Part shown: in pieces, positions 52,855-61,678 of the stretch
Numbering within the stretch: the first letter of the stretch is position 1
How the letters are laid out: each line of letters begins with the position of its first letter
From: Catalinimonas sp038039535
GTDB taxonomy: Bacteria; Bacteroidota; Bacteroidia; Cytophagales; Cyclobacteriaceae
Length of the DNA stretch: 64,000 nucleotides
Assembly: GCF_038039535.1 (NCBI RefSeq)
Contig: NZ_JBBPHP010000007.1
Location: 1-64,000, forward strand
Direction: 5' to 3'
Translations under genes and position numbers: made by a program
Notes under the pieces: generated by a model
Databases searched by the model: none
What the model saw: the letters and a program-made list of their open reading frames with translations, nothing else
Told to the model about the DNA's origin: nothing

Positions 52855-54396
52855 ATGAAACAGTATTTTAAGTTATTTGATTTAACCCAAAAGGTAGATT
52901 ACAAAACCGAAATTTTATCAGGACTAACCGTAGCGCTGGCCTTAATTCCAGAAGCCGTGGCTTTCTCCCTGATTGCTGGTTTGTCACCGCTCACCGGTTT
53001 GTACGCCGCTTTTATGATGGGTTTGGTTACGTCTGTACTAGGAGGGAGGCCCGGTATGATCTCCGGTGCTACCGGAGCTGTAGCGGTGGTCTTGGTAAGT
53101 CTGGTCAAATCGCATGGTGTAGAATATATCTTTGCTACAGTAATCTTGGCAGGAGTTATACAGATGCTGGCTGGTGTATTGAAGCTCGGAAAGTTCATCC
53201 GGCTGGTGCCCCATTCAGTAATGTTTGGTTTCGTAAACGGGCTGGCTATCGTCATTTTCCTTTCTCAAATGGATCAGTTTAAGGTGATCAATGCAGCAGG
53301 CGCACTGGAGTGGATGAGTGGCTCTACATTGTATCTGATGCTTGGCCTAGTACTGATTACCATGCTCATCATTTGGGGGCTACCCAAGCTGACTAAAGTA
53401 GTTCCAGCTTCTTTGACAGCCATTTTGGTGGTGTCAGGCATTGTGATTGGTTTTGGTATAGAAACCAAAACGGTTGGAGATATTGCTTCTATTCAGGGTA
53501 GCTTTCCTCCTTTCCATATTCCCGCAATCCCTTTTAATCTGGAAAGCCTACAGATCATTTTTCCATATGCACTAATTGTGGCGGGAGTAGGACTGATAGA
53601 AAGCCTGCTGACGTTAAATCTGATTGACGAGATTACCGAAACCCGTGGTAGGGGAAATAAAGAATGTGTAGCTCAGGGAGCAGCCAATATGCTATCGGGA
53701 TTATTCTCGGGTATGGGTGGTTGTGCCATGATCGGACAAAGCCTGATCAACATATCTTCTGGCGCACGCGCAAGACTTTCGGGTATTGTGGCTTCGGTCA
53801 TGCTGCTTTTCTTTATCATGTTTGGTGCCAGTATGATTGAGCAGTTGCCTATGGCAGCACTTACCGGACTGATGATTATGGTAGCCATCGGTACTTTTGA
53901 ATGGGCCAGTATGCGAAGCTTTGGCAAAATGCCTACATCTGATGTTATCGTAATGGTTTTGGTTACTTTAGTGACAGTATTCCTGCATAACCTTGCCCTT
54001 GCCGTACTTATTGGCGTGATTATTTCAGCGCTGGTATTTGCCTGGGAGAATGCCAAACGTATTCGTGCCCGTAAGCATATTGATGAGCAGGGTGTGAAAC
54101 ACTACGAAATCTATGGTCCGTTATTCTTTGGGTCAGTGGCTACATTTAATGAAAAATTTGATGTGCTGAATGATCCTCAGGAAGTTATTATTGACTTTGC
54201 TGAGAGTAGGGTAGCCGATATGTCAGGAATAGAAGCATTGAATAAGATTACGGAGCGTTATCGTAAAGCCGGTAAAACTCTTCATCTGAAACACCTCAGC
54301 AATGATTGCAGAGTATTACTCAAAAATGCTGAGAAAGTTATTGATGTCAATATCATTGAAGACCCGACATACCGTCTGGCGGTAGATTCCATATAA
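52855..54396 (+). CDS. SulP-family anion transporter with STAS domain
   Basis: The 513-residue product has about 12 membrane segments (ILSGLTVALALIPEAVAFSLIAG near the start, in two pieces by convention) and a C-terminal STAS domain (about 425-505; YEIYGPLFFGSVATF, IIDFAESRVADMSG). SulP carriers move sulfate, bicarbonate or other anions; sulfate is attractive next to cysE-cysM, but bicarbonate is equally possible. ATG 52855 gives a start close to the first transport motif; the frame is open upstream. Confidence 0.9.
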   Translation: MKQYFKLFDLTQKVDYKTEILSGLTVALALIPEAVAFSLIAGLSPLTGLYAAFMMGLVTSVLGGRPGMISGATGAVAVVLVSLVKSHGVEYIFATVILAGVIQMLAGVLKLGKFIRLVPHSVMFGFVNGLAIVIFLSQMDQFKVINAAGALEWMSGSTLYLMLGLVLITMLIIWGLPKLTKVVPASLTAILVVSGIVIGFGIETKTVGDIASIQGSFPPFHIPAIPFNLESLQIIFPYALIVAGVGLIESLLTLNLIDEITETRGRGNKECVAQGAANMLSGLFSGMGGCAMIGQSLINISSGARARLSGIVASVMLLFFIMFGASMIEQLPMAALTGLMIMVAIGTFEWASMRSFGKMPTSDVIVMVLVTLVTVFLHNLALAVLIGVIISALVFAWENAKRIRARKHIDEQGVKHYEIYGPLFFGSVATFNEKFDVLNDPQEVIIDFAESRVADMSGIEALNKITERYRKAGKTLHLKHLSNDCRVLLKNAEKVIDVNIIEDPTYRLAVDSI

Positions 54397-54401
54397 AACA
54401 G

Positions 54402-54428
54402 AGGCTGCTCTTTTGGAGTGGCCTTTTT
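54402..54428 (+). terminator. Terminator after the SulP gene
   Basis: AGGCTGCTC (54402-54410) pairs with GAGTGGCCT (54416-54424) with two G-T pairs, a five-base loop and a T run. Confidence 0.85.
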
Positions 54429-54505
54429 ATTTGATTGTTTAAAAAGATAAGTCAATATCCCCGGTCTAAGCTTCTTTGTAAGTTATGATTTATTAATTTT
54501 AGGGT

Positions 54506-55765
54506 ATGATTGCTGAAATGAATATCAACGAACATCTGAAGGCAGTACAAAAAGCTGCTCGTAAGGCTTATCTGTTGAGCGATAAACAAATCAATCAGGT
54601 ACTGAATGAAGTAGCTGATCAGGCGGTTAAACAATTTGAAGCTATTCTGGAAGCCAACCAGAAAGATTTGGATCGCATGGATGCCGATGATCCAAAGTAT
54701 GACCGCCTCATGCTCACTCTGGAACGTATTCAAAGCATTGCGGCTGATATGCGTAATGTGGCTAAGCTAGACTCCCCCTTAGGAAAAGTGTTGGAAGAGA
54801 AGACTTTGGAAAACGGTTTGCAGTTGCGTAAGATAAGCGTTCCTATGGGGGTGGTAGGGATCATTTATGAAGCACGTCCAAATGTTACTTTTGATGTATT
54901 TGCACTTTGCCTAAAATCCGGTAATGCCTGTGTACTGAAAGGGGGAAGTGATGCTGAATTTTCCAATATCGCAATTGTTGCGATCATCCATGAGGTTCTT
55001 AAAAAGCATCAGATTGACGAGCACATGCTTTACCTCATGCCAGCGGGAAGGGAGGCCACACAGGTGATGCTGGAAGCTGTGGGTTTTATAGACATTATCA
55101 TTCCCAGAGGAAGCCAAGGGTTGATAAATTTTGTACGTGATCATGCCAAAGTGCCAGTGATAGAAACCGGGGCGGGCATCGTACATACCTACTTTGATAA
55201 AAGTGGAGATCTGGAAAAAGGTAAGAAAATCATCTTTAATGCCAAGACACGACGTGTAAGTGTCTGCAACGCACTGGACTGCCTTATTATTCATCGGGAT
55301 AGAGTAGAAGATTTGGAAGAACTCACGCATGAGCTAATCACCAAAGAGGTGGAAATATTTGCTGATGCGGAAAGCTATGCGCAATTGGAAAACAAGTACC
55401 CGGTAGCTCTATTACACCAGGCTCAGCCAGAGCATTTCGGAACAGAGTTTTTAGCACACAAAATGTCCATCAAAACTGTACAAAACCTGGAGGAAGCTTT
55501 AGGTCATATTGCGAAATATAGCTCCAAGCATAGTGAAGCCATCATCGCTGAGGATAAAAAGACGGTTGAAGAATTTATGCAATCAGTAGATGCCGCGGCG
55601 GTTTATGCCAATACTTCTACTGCCTACACCGATGGTGCTCAGTTTGGTATGGGCGCTGAAATTGGAATCAGTACACAAAAATTACACGCTCGTGGACCAA
55701 TGGCTCTACCGGAGCTTTGCAGCTACAAGTGGCAAATATACGGTGAAGGACAGGTGAGGGGATAA
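54506..55765 (+). CDS. proA: Gamma-glutamyl phosphate reductase
   Basis: The 419-residue product fits ProA, which reduces glutamyl-5-phosphate to the semialdehyde in proline synthesis. It has the ALDH-like fold with VPMGVVGIIYEARPNVT, PRGSQGLINFVRD and the catalytic Cys in RVSVCNALDC. PMALPELCSYKWQIYGEGQ closes the domain. It is the partner of proB, 5 kb upstream on the same strand. Confidence 0.94.
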   Translation: MIAEMNINEHLKAVQKAARKAYLLSDKQINQVLNEVADQAVKQFEAILEANQKDLDRMDADDPKYDRLMLTLERIQSIAADMRNVAKLDSPLGKVLEEKTLENGLQLRKISVPMGVVGIIYEARPNVTFDVFALCLKSGNACVLKGGSDAEFSNIAIVAIIHEVLKKHQIDEHMLYLMPAGREATQVMLEAVGFIDIIIPRGSQGLINFVRDHAKVPVIETGAGIVHTYFDKSGDLEKGKKIIFNAKTRRVSVCNALDCLIIHRDRVEDLEELTHELITKEVEIFADAESYAQLENKYPVALLHQAQPEHFGTEFLAHKMSIKTVQNLEEALGHIAKYSSKHSEAIIAEDKKTVEEFMQSVDAAAVYANTSTAYTDGAQFGMGAEIGISTQKLHARGPMALPELCSYKWQIYGEGQVRG

Positions 55766-55770
55766 GTAAG

Positions 55771-55850
55771 ATTAGAAGACCGAAGTCGGGAGTCTGAAGA
55801 CCGAAGTTTACTTTCAACTTCCAGCTTCGGACTTCCCACTTCCGGCTTAT
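55771..55850. repeat. GAAGTC/CTTCGG-rich short repeat between convergent genes
   Basis: Several GAAGACCGAAGT- and ACTTCCAGCTTCGGACTTCC-like words face each other between proA and the yceI-type gene. They can pair into a long imperfect hairpin, perhaps a shared terminator or a dispersed small repeat. Confidence 0.5.
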
Positions 55851-55860
55851 TACTACAACA

Positions 55861-56409
55861 TTATCCCTGCTTGGCGAACTGCACGTTAGCAATAATCTTT
55901 ACCTGATCACTTACTACTGCACCTCCGGCTTCGGTAACGGCATCCCATCTTAAGCCAAACTCTTTACGGTTGATCTTTCCACTTACTTCAAAACCTACTT
56001 TGGTATTGCCATAAGGGTCTACCATGGTTCCGCCATATTCTACATCCAACTCTACAGGTTTTGTAATATCGCGGATGGTCATCTCTCCTGCTAATTTGTA
56101 CGCTCCATCTCCGGTTTTCTTTAATTCTTTAGATGTAAAGCTAAGTTTAGGATATTGTTCAGCATTAAAAAAATCATCAGATTTCAAATGCGCATCTCTT
56201 TGCTCGTTATTGGTGCTGATGCTGTTGACATCTGCTGAAAAACTAATCTGAGCGTCAGAGAAATCTTCTTTTTCACTATTGAAGCTGGCTTCATACTTAC
56301 CAAAGCTACCCGTAACGGTGGAAATTACCAGGTGCTTTACTTTGAACTGGATTTCTGAGTGCATGGGATCTAAAACCCAGCTTGCTTTTTTTTCTGCTAC
56401 ATTTTCCAT
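55861..56409 (-). CDS. YceI-family protein, cytoplasmic form
   Basis: The 182-residue product has the YceI/lipocalin-like barrel: SWVLDPMHSEIQFKVKHLVIS, VTGSFGKYEASFN, and SGKINRKEFGLRWD. YceI proteins bind isoprenoid-like lipids. There is no signal peptide here, unlike E. coli YceI. The start at 56409 gives a short natural N-terminus (MENVAEKKASWVLDP). A MarR-type regulator gene lies upstream on the same strand. Confidence 0.88.
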   Translation of the reverse strand: MENVAEKKASWVLDPMHSEIQFKVKHLVISTVTGSFGKYEASFNSEKEDFSDAQISFSADVNSISTNNEQRDAHLKSDDFFNAEQYPKLSFTSKELKKTGDGAYKLAGEMTIRDITKPVELDVEYGGTMVDPYGNTKVGFEVSGKINRKEFGLRWDAVTEAGGAVVSDQVKIIANVQFAKQG

Positions 56410-56482
56410 AATTATTGAATTTAGTTGTTTATAAAATATTTGTCTATACAATTAATTAGATAAAAAATTTTAGCTGGGATGG

Positions 56483-56932
56483 CTACCCTCTGAATTTGTC
56501 TAGCAAATCATTCAAAAGATTAGCTTCTTCTATACTTAGGTTCTTCATATTGTCCATACTCTCATCCAGTTCAGGCTTTATCTGGTCTAATAATTCCAAA
56601 CCCTTATCTGTTATCAGGATATCTACTTTTCGGCGATTACTGGGGCATTCTTTACGGGTGACATACCCACCTTTTCTAAGCTTTTCTACCAGGCGTGTGG
56701 CATTGGACATACGGTTGACCATGCGCTCGGTGATGAGAAGTAAAGATGAAGGATTAGGATGTTGTCCTTTCAGAATGCGCAATACGTTATACTGCTCCTG
56801 AGAAATACCAAAAGTTTTTAAACGCTGATTGATCTGACTGGACAGCCAACTTTCAGTTACCCTTATGTTCAGTATTGCTTTGTAATATGGGTTTTTAAAC
56901 TGGTCCTGCTTTATTACTTCCTCAAGCTTCAT
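56483..56932 (-). CDS. MarR-family transcriptional regulator
   Basis: The 149-residue product has the MarR winged helix: ISQEQYNVLRILKGQHP, TERMVNRMSNATRLVEKLRKGGYV (in the wing region) and RKVDILITDKGLELL. It is probably dimeric and ligand- or oxidation-sensitive. Its gene is upstream of and on the same strand as the yceI-type gene, which it may control. Confidence 0.9.
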   Translation of the reverse strand: MKLEEVIKQDQFKNPYYKAILNIRVTESWLSSQINQRLKTFGISQEQYNVLRILKGQHPNPSSLLLITERMVNRMSNATRLVEKLRKGGYVTRKECPSNRRKVDILITDKGLELLDQIKPELDESMDNMKNLSIEEANLLNDLLDKFRG

Positions 56933-57004
56933 GTTTTGTCTCTACTTTTGTTGTATATACAACGGTTAATATAACTAAAGGGTTTATTTTTCACAAAAAA
57001 AATT

Positions 57005-57949
57005 TCACATACGGATAAAAGAATCCACGATCTCATACTTTCCGGCAGTCCGTAAATGCTGAGGAATATTTTGCAATATACTATCTTTTAGCTTGTTGAA
57101 AATGTTTTGCTTATAGTGAAAACGGCTATGCACCAGGCTTATCTCTCTGACTACTTTCTGCCCGCTAATGTCTCTGAGCATATTTTCCTGCATAGCTCCT
57201 ACACCTAATGTTGCCAACTCAGGAATGAAAGTAATCCCTCCCTGATGCTCTACGATGCGCATCAAAGAGGCAATAGAACTACTTTCGTAAGTAAATTTTT
57301 CCTGCGCTGTCTTTTTACCCAGATGGCAGATATCATTGATCTGGTTACGGAAGCAGTTCCCTTCTTTCAGCAGCCATAAGTCCCTGCCGCTAATCTCATC
57401 CAGATAGATGTTTTTTTGTGTATATAAGGGATGGTCTTCAGAAAGGTAGATGAAGAAACGTTCGTAGAACAATACCTCAAATATTAGTCCGCTGGCACTT
57501 ACGGGAGTAGCAATAATTCCTGCGTCTATATTGCCATCCCTGATTTGGCTTAGAATTTCTTCAGTAGTCAATTCTGTGATATGAAGCTCAATTTCAGGGT
57601 ATGTTGCATTGAATTGTCTTACAAACAGAGGGAGAAGGTAAGGTGCAAGAGTAGGGATGATTCCCACTTTGAGCAGGCCACTTTCTCTGCTTTGTAATTC
57701 TTCGGCAAGCCCTTGCAATCCTTTGAAAGACAAGGCAAGCTCTTTTACTTTCTCCAAAAATATTTTTCCGGATTCTGTAACCCGTATAGGTTTGTGTGTG
57801 CGGTCAAATAATACGAAACCAATCTCATCTTCCAGCTTTTTGAGCTGCATACTCAGCGCAGGCTGGCTCACGTGCGAGGCTTCCGCGGCTTTCATGATAC
57901 TAAGGCGCTGATATACAGCCAAAGCGTATTGAAGTTGCTCTAGAGTCAT
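57005..57949 (-). CDS. oxyR: OxyR-type LysR peroxide regulator
   Basis: The 314-residue product has a LysR helix-turn-helix (about residues 15-40; KAAEASHVSQPALSMQLKKLE) and the OxyR cysteine pair C199 and C208, the same numbers as in E. coli OxyR when counted from this start. Oxidation of this pair switches OxyR on. Divergent transcription from dps, a classical OxyR target, supports the call. The frame runs on upstream over the dps gene; that part is not used. Confidence 0.88.
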   Translation of the reverse strand: MTLEQLQYALAVYQRLSIMKAAEASHVSQPALSMQLKKLEDEIGFVLFDRTHKPIRVTESGKIFLEKVKELALSFKGLQGLAEELQSRESGLLKVGIIPTLAPYLLPLFVRQFNATYPEIELHITELTTEEILSQIRDGNIDAGIIATPVSASGLIFEVLFYERFFIYLSEDHPLYTQKNIYLDEISGRDLWLLKEGNCFRNQINDICHLGKKTAQEKFTYESSSIASLMRIVEHQGGITFIPELATLGVGAMQENMLRDISGQKVVREISLVHSRFHYKQNIFNKLKDSILQNIPQHLRTAGKYEIVDSFIRM

Positions 57950-58041
57950 AGTATAACTTTTGTTTATGTAAATATAATAATTATCAATTATTCTGATGGT
58001 AATGTATTGCGTATATTTGCTTATCAATACTTTAATATACG
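57950..58041. promoter_or_regulatory. oxyR-dps intergenic control region
   Basis: This 92-base AT-rich gap separates the divergent genes. TATATTTG at 58012-58019 fits the -7 consensus TAnnTTTG for dps. No good -33 box stands at the normal distance, as expected for an activator-dependent promoter. An OxyR site is expected here but is not clear by eye. Confidence 0.5.
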
Positions 58042-58517
58042 ATGATGAATACAGCAGTCGCCAAGTCTCACACAGAGGTGAGAAACGAAAAACTTGTAAA
58101 GCAACTGAATCAACTTCTTGCTGATTATCAGTTGTATTACCAAAACCTGAGGGGTTTTCACTGGAACGTTCAAGGGCACCATTTTTCCATCTACACGATA
58201 AATTTGAATCATTATACCGAGAAGCAAGTGAAACCGTTGATGACATCGCTGAGCGTATTCGTGCGCTAGGGGCTACACCGCTGCATACTCTGGAGGATTA
58301 TTTTCAGCAGGCCCAGCTTACATCAGCCAAAAATATCAGTAATGGTGAGGAGGCGGTTCACTTCACCATGAAAAACAATCAGGTATTATTATATGACCTT
58401 AAAGAAGTACTTCACCAGGCAGAAGATTATAAAGACGAAGCTACCATTACTCTGATCAGCGATCTGATTACTGCTACAGAAAAGCGTATCTGGATGTTGA
58501 AAGCATTTTTGGGTTAA
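58042..58517 (+). pseudogene. dps: Dps ferritin-like protein gene with a one-base frameshift
   Basis: Frame 1 from 58042 encodes the Dps N-terminus up to GFHWNVQGHHF. The reading then moves to the next frame, where FHLHDKFESLYREAS and DDIAERIRALGATPLH continue without a gap to TAA at 58515-58517. One T is missing from the run of five at 58182-58186; with six the product would be 158 residues, normal for Dps. The ferroxidase residues lie on both sides of the break. As written the frame-1 product stops after 75 residues. A homopolymer sequencing error is a serious alternative. Confidence 0.82.
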
Positions 58518-58622
58518 TGATTATTTGATTTTTGTGATTTCAATCAATTGGAGATTGTTTCGCTTGTGGCGGGACAATCTTTTTTTTGTAGTACATTTTA
58601 TTTAGCCTTCGCCAAACAGCTG

Positions 58623-58652
58623 TTTGCTTTATGGGTTGAATTTGTACCTTTG
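58623..58652 (+). promoter_or_regulatory. Candidate promoter of the carboxynorspermidine gene
   Basis: TTTG at 58623-58626, an 18-base spacer and TACCTTTG at 58645-58652 match the Bacteroidota consensus well. The start codon is 36 bases downstream. Confidence 0.65.
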
Positions 58653-58687
58653 CGACACATCATGCCATTAAAAAACTTTTTAGACCT

Positions 58688-59914
58688 ATGAGTAAAGTGT
58701 TAATCATTGGAGCCGGTGGTGTTGGGAATGTAGTTGCCCATAAGTGCGCCTCAGTTCCAGAAGTTTTTTCAGAAATAATGCTGGCCAGCCGTACACAATC
58801 TAAATGTGATCAGATTGCCCGTATGGTGGCAGAAAAATATCCTGATGTCAAACCTATCCAAACCGCTCAGGTGGATGCTGATCAGGTGCCAGAGCTGGTA
58901 GCTTTGATCAAAAAGTTTCAGCCTGAAATGGTGATCAATGTAGCCCTGCCTTATCAGGATCTCACTATCATGGATGCCTGTCTGGAAACCAGGGTACATT
59001 ACCTGGATACTGCCAACTATGAACCCAAAGATGTGGCTAAATTTGAATATAAATGGCAGTGGGAATATCAGGACCGCTTTAAGGAAGCTGGCTTAATGGC
59101 TTTACTTGGCTGCGGCTTTGATCCTGGTGTAACCGGCGTATTTACCGCTTACGCGCAGAAGCATCATTTTGATGAGATCCATTATCTGGACATCATAGAT
59201 TGTAATGCCGGAGATCACGGAAAAGCATTTGCTACTAATTTCAATCCTGAGATCAATATCCGGGAGATTACGCAAAATGGCCGTTACTGGGAAAAAGGAG
59301 AGTGGAAAGAAACGAAGCCTTTGGAAATCCACCAGCCGATTGACTATCCGGAAATTGGCCCTAAAGAGTCTTACCTGCTCTATCATGAGGAGTTGGAGTC
59401 GCTTACCAAAAATATCAAGCATCTCAAGCGTGCCCGCTTCTGGATGACTTTCGGACAGGAATACATCAAACACCTCACTGTGCTGCAAAATGTGGGCATG
59501 ACGCGTATTGACCCGGTGAAATTTAATGGTATGGATATCGTGCCACTGGAGTTCTTGAAGGCGGTACTTCCTGAGCCTGGTACATTGGGTGAGAATTACA
59601 AAGGACAAACCTCTATCGGTTGCCAGATTAAGGGTATTCAGGATGGACAGGAGAAAACGTATTATATCTACAATAACTGCGATCATGCAGAAACCTATAA
59701 AGAAGTAAGTGCCCAGGCGGTTTCTTATACTACCGGAGTTCCAGCCATGATCGGTGCCATGATGATGCTGAAAGGAGAATGGAAAAAGGCAGGTGTATAT
59801 AATGTGGAAGAATTTGATCCTGATCCTTTTATGGAAGCACTAAACCAATATGGATTACCCTGGCATGAAAGGGTGGATGAACCTCTGGCTTTTGACGATT
59901 ATAATATCAATTAA
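58688..59914 (+). CDS. Carboxynorspermidine/carboxyspermidine dehydrogenase
   Basis: The 408-residue product is a saccharopine-dehydrogenase-like enzyme with a nucleotide-binding motif GAGGVGN (residues 8-14), and LDTANYEP and GCGFDPGVTGVFTAYAQK. This family makes carboxy(nor)spermidine from a polyamine diamine and aspartate semialdehyde, with NADPH. The downstream nspC gene supports this over lysine metabolism. It forms the first step of the alternative spermidine route. Confidence 0.88.
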   Translation: MSKVLIIGAGGVGNVVAHKCASVPEVFSEIMLASRTQSKCDQIARMVAEKYPDVKPIQTAQVDADQVPELVALIKKFQPEMVINVALPYQDLTIMDACLETRVHYLDTANYEPKDVAKFEYKWQWEYQDRFKEAGLMALLGCGFDPGVTGVFTAYAQKHHFDEIHYLDIIDCNAGDHGKAFATNFNPEINIREITQNGRYWEKGEWKETKPLEIHQPIDYPEIGPKESYLLYHEELESLTKNIKHLKRARFWMTFGQEYIKHLTVLQNVGMTRIDPVKFNGMDIVPLEFLKAVLPEPGTLGENYKGQTSIGCQIKGIQDGQEKTYYIYNNCDHAETYKEVSAQAVSYTTGVPAMIGAMMMLKGEWKKAGVYNVEEFDPDPFMEALNQYGLPWHERVDEPLAFDDYNIN

Positions 59915-59923
59915 TGACTGACA

Positions 59924-59945
59924 GGGAGGCACAGACCTCCCTTTT
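59924..59945 (+). terminator. Hairpin with T run between the two polyamine genes
   Basis: GGGAGG (59924-59929) and CCTCCC (59936-59941) with loop CACAGA, followed by four T. It sits 20 bases before the nspC start, so it may attenuate or end the first transcript. Confidence 0.7.
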
Positions 59946-59960
59946 CAATGAATAAATACT

Positions 59961-61100
59961 ATGCCTATCAATTTTAAGGAAGTTCCCTCAGCCTGTTTTG
60001 TACTGGAAGAGAGCAAGTTGCGTCGCAATCTGGAGATTATGAAGCGTGTGCAGGATGAGTCTGGTGTCAATATCATATTGGCCCTCAAAGGTTTCGCGAT
60101 GTTCAGTACTTTTGGTCTGATCAGACAGTATCTGCACGGTACTACTGCATCTTCTTTACACGAAGCAAGATTAGGGTTTGAAGAATTTGGTGATGAAGTA
60201 CATGCTTACAGTCCTGCTTATTTTGAGGATGAGTTTGATGAACTGATGAGTTATTGCAATCATATTACCTTTAATTCTCCTCATCAGTGGGAACGTTTTA
60301 AAGGTAAAGTACAGGCTCATCCAAAAAGTATTTCTTGCGCCTTACGCATTAATCCTGAATACTCTGAGGTAGAGACTGACTTATATAATCCCTGCGCCAT
60401 TGGTACCCGCCTGGGCGTAACAGCTGACCAGATCGGCGATACCTTACCCGAAGGCATTGAAGGGCTACATTTCCATACCCTTTGCGAAAGCGATTCATAT
60501 GCACTGGAAAGAACACTTAAAGAAGTGGAGGCCAAGTTCAGTCATCTGCTCCATCAGGCCAAATGGCTCAATATGGGGGGCGGTCACCTGATGACCAGAG
60601 AAGGTTACGACATTGACCACCTGATTGGTCTGATCAGGAAAATGCGTGAAAAGTACGATCTGGATATCATCATGGAGCCGGGCTCAGCCGTAGCCTGGGA
60701 TACCGGTTATCTTACTTCTACCGTGCAGGATGTGATTGATAGCAAAGGCGTACATGCGGTAATACTGGATGTAAGTGTAGCAGCCCATATGCCTGATTGT
60801 ATTGAGATGCCCTATAAACCTAAAATATTAGGCGCAGAAGATGCCAGGCCCGGACAACCGGCTTACCGTATCGGAGGGACTACCTGCCTGGCAGGAGACT
60901 ATGTAGGCGACTATCATTTTGAACAGCCTCTAAAACCGGGAGATATGCTGGTATTTAATGATATGATGCATTACACCATGGTCAAAACCACTACTTTCAA
61001 CGGAGTGCGGCATCCCTCAATCGGAATCTGGCACGAAGATGATACTTTTGAATTAGTAAAAACCTTTGGATATGAGTCTTATAAGCATAAGCTTTCGTAG
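59961..61100 (+). CDS. nspC: Carboxynorspermidine decarboxylase
   Basis: The 379-residue product fits NspC, a PLP-dependent decarboxylase of the alanine-racemase fold that finishes (nor)spermidine synthesis. K43 in LALKGFA is the PLP lysine; GLHFHTLCES and NMGGGHLMTREGYD are family motifs; IIMEPGSAVAW and GGTTCLAGDY close the active site. Its gene follows the dehydrogenase gene on the same strand, with a hairpin in the 46-base gap. Confidence 0.93.
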   Translation: MPINFKEVPSACFVLEESKLRRNLEIMKRVQDESGVNIILALKGFAMFSTFGLIRQYLHGTTASSLHEARLGFEEFGDEVHAYSPAYFEDEFDELMSYCNHITFNSPHQWERFKGKVQAHPKSISCALRINPEYSEVETDLYNPCAIGTRLGVTADQIGDTLPEGIEGLHFHTLCESDSYALERTLKEVEAKFSHLLHQAKWLNMGGGHLMTREGYDIDHLIGLIRKMREKYDLDIIMEPGSAVAWDTGYLTSTVQDVIDSKGVHAVILDVSVAAHMPDCIEMPYKPKILGAEDARPGQPAYRIGGTTCLAGDYVGDYHFEQPLKPGDMLVFNDMMHYTMVKTTTFNGVRHPSIGIWHEDDTFELVKTFGYESYKHKLS

Positions 61101-61205
61101 GAGAAAGTATAACTGAATTGCTGACTAAGCCGGTGTGCAAAATGCGTAAATATTTACATAATATGGTTATATTGGATTAATCAACCAATTAACCAATACA
61201 CACTT

Positions 61206-61571
61206 ATGCGCAAACACATTGAAATTCTGGCTTATTTAAACATCATTTTTGGTGCTCTAGCAGTGCTAAGCGGTTTGATCTTAGCTTTGGTCATTGCAGG
61301 TAGTGGTATGATCTCAGGAGATGATACTGCTATGTGGGTAACTTCCCTGGTAGGAGGCGGACTTGGTTTTTTTATAGCTGCTATGGGTGCAGTAAATATT
61401 CTGGGAGGCTGGGGGCTATTGAAACGACAAGAGTGGGCCCGTATCCTCATTATCATCTTAAGTATTTTGAGTATACCTGCATTTCCCATAGGGACGGCAT
61501 TAGGAGTGTATGGACTTTGGGTACTTTTTAGCCAGGAGATCAAGCCGGAATTTACACCCTCTGCACACTGA
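61206..61571 (+). CDS. Small four-helix membrane protein
   Basis: The 121-residue product has four hydrophobic segments and a GLY-rich loop; MRKHIEILAYLNIIFGALAVL and LLKRQEWARILIIIL are typical of small DUF4064-like membrane proteins. No known function. A strong hairpin terminator follows. Confidence 0.6.
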   Translation: MRKHIEILAYLNIIFGALAVLSGLILALVIAGSGMISGDDTAMWVTSLVGGGLGFFIAAMGAVNILGGWGLLKRQEWARILIIILSILSIPAFPIGTALGVYGLWVLFSQEIKPEFTPSAH

Positions 61572-61626
61572 GAATGGAAAAGACAAGCTTACTACAAGCA
61601 TTTAATTTACTATTACCTTTTTTATA

Positions 61627-61652
61627 AAGAAACGGGCTGAAACCCGTTTCTT
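61627..61652. terminator. Bidirectional terminator
   Basis: AAGAAACGGG (61627-61636) and CCCGTTTCTT (61643-61652) with a CTGAAA loop lie between convergent genes; both strands have T-rich sides. Confidence 0.85.
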
Positions 61653-61678
61653 AAATACTAATATGATAATGTTGGCCT

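Noticed and set aside
57950..58246. N-terminal extension of the OxyR gene over dps
   Set aside because: It runs antisense through the dps coding region; the start at 57949 gives cysteines at 199 and 208 as in known OxyR.
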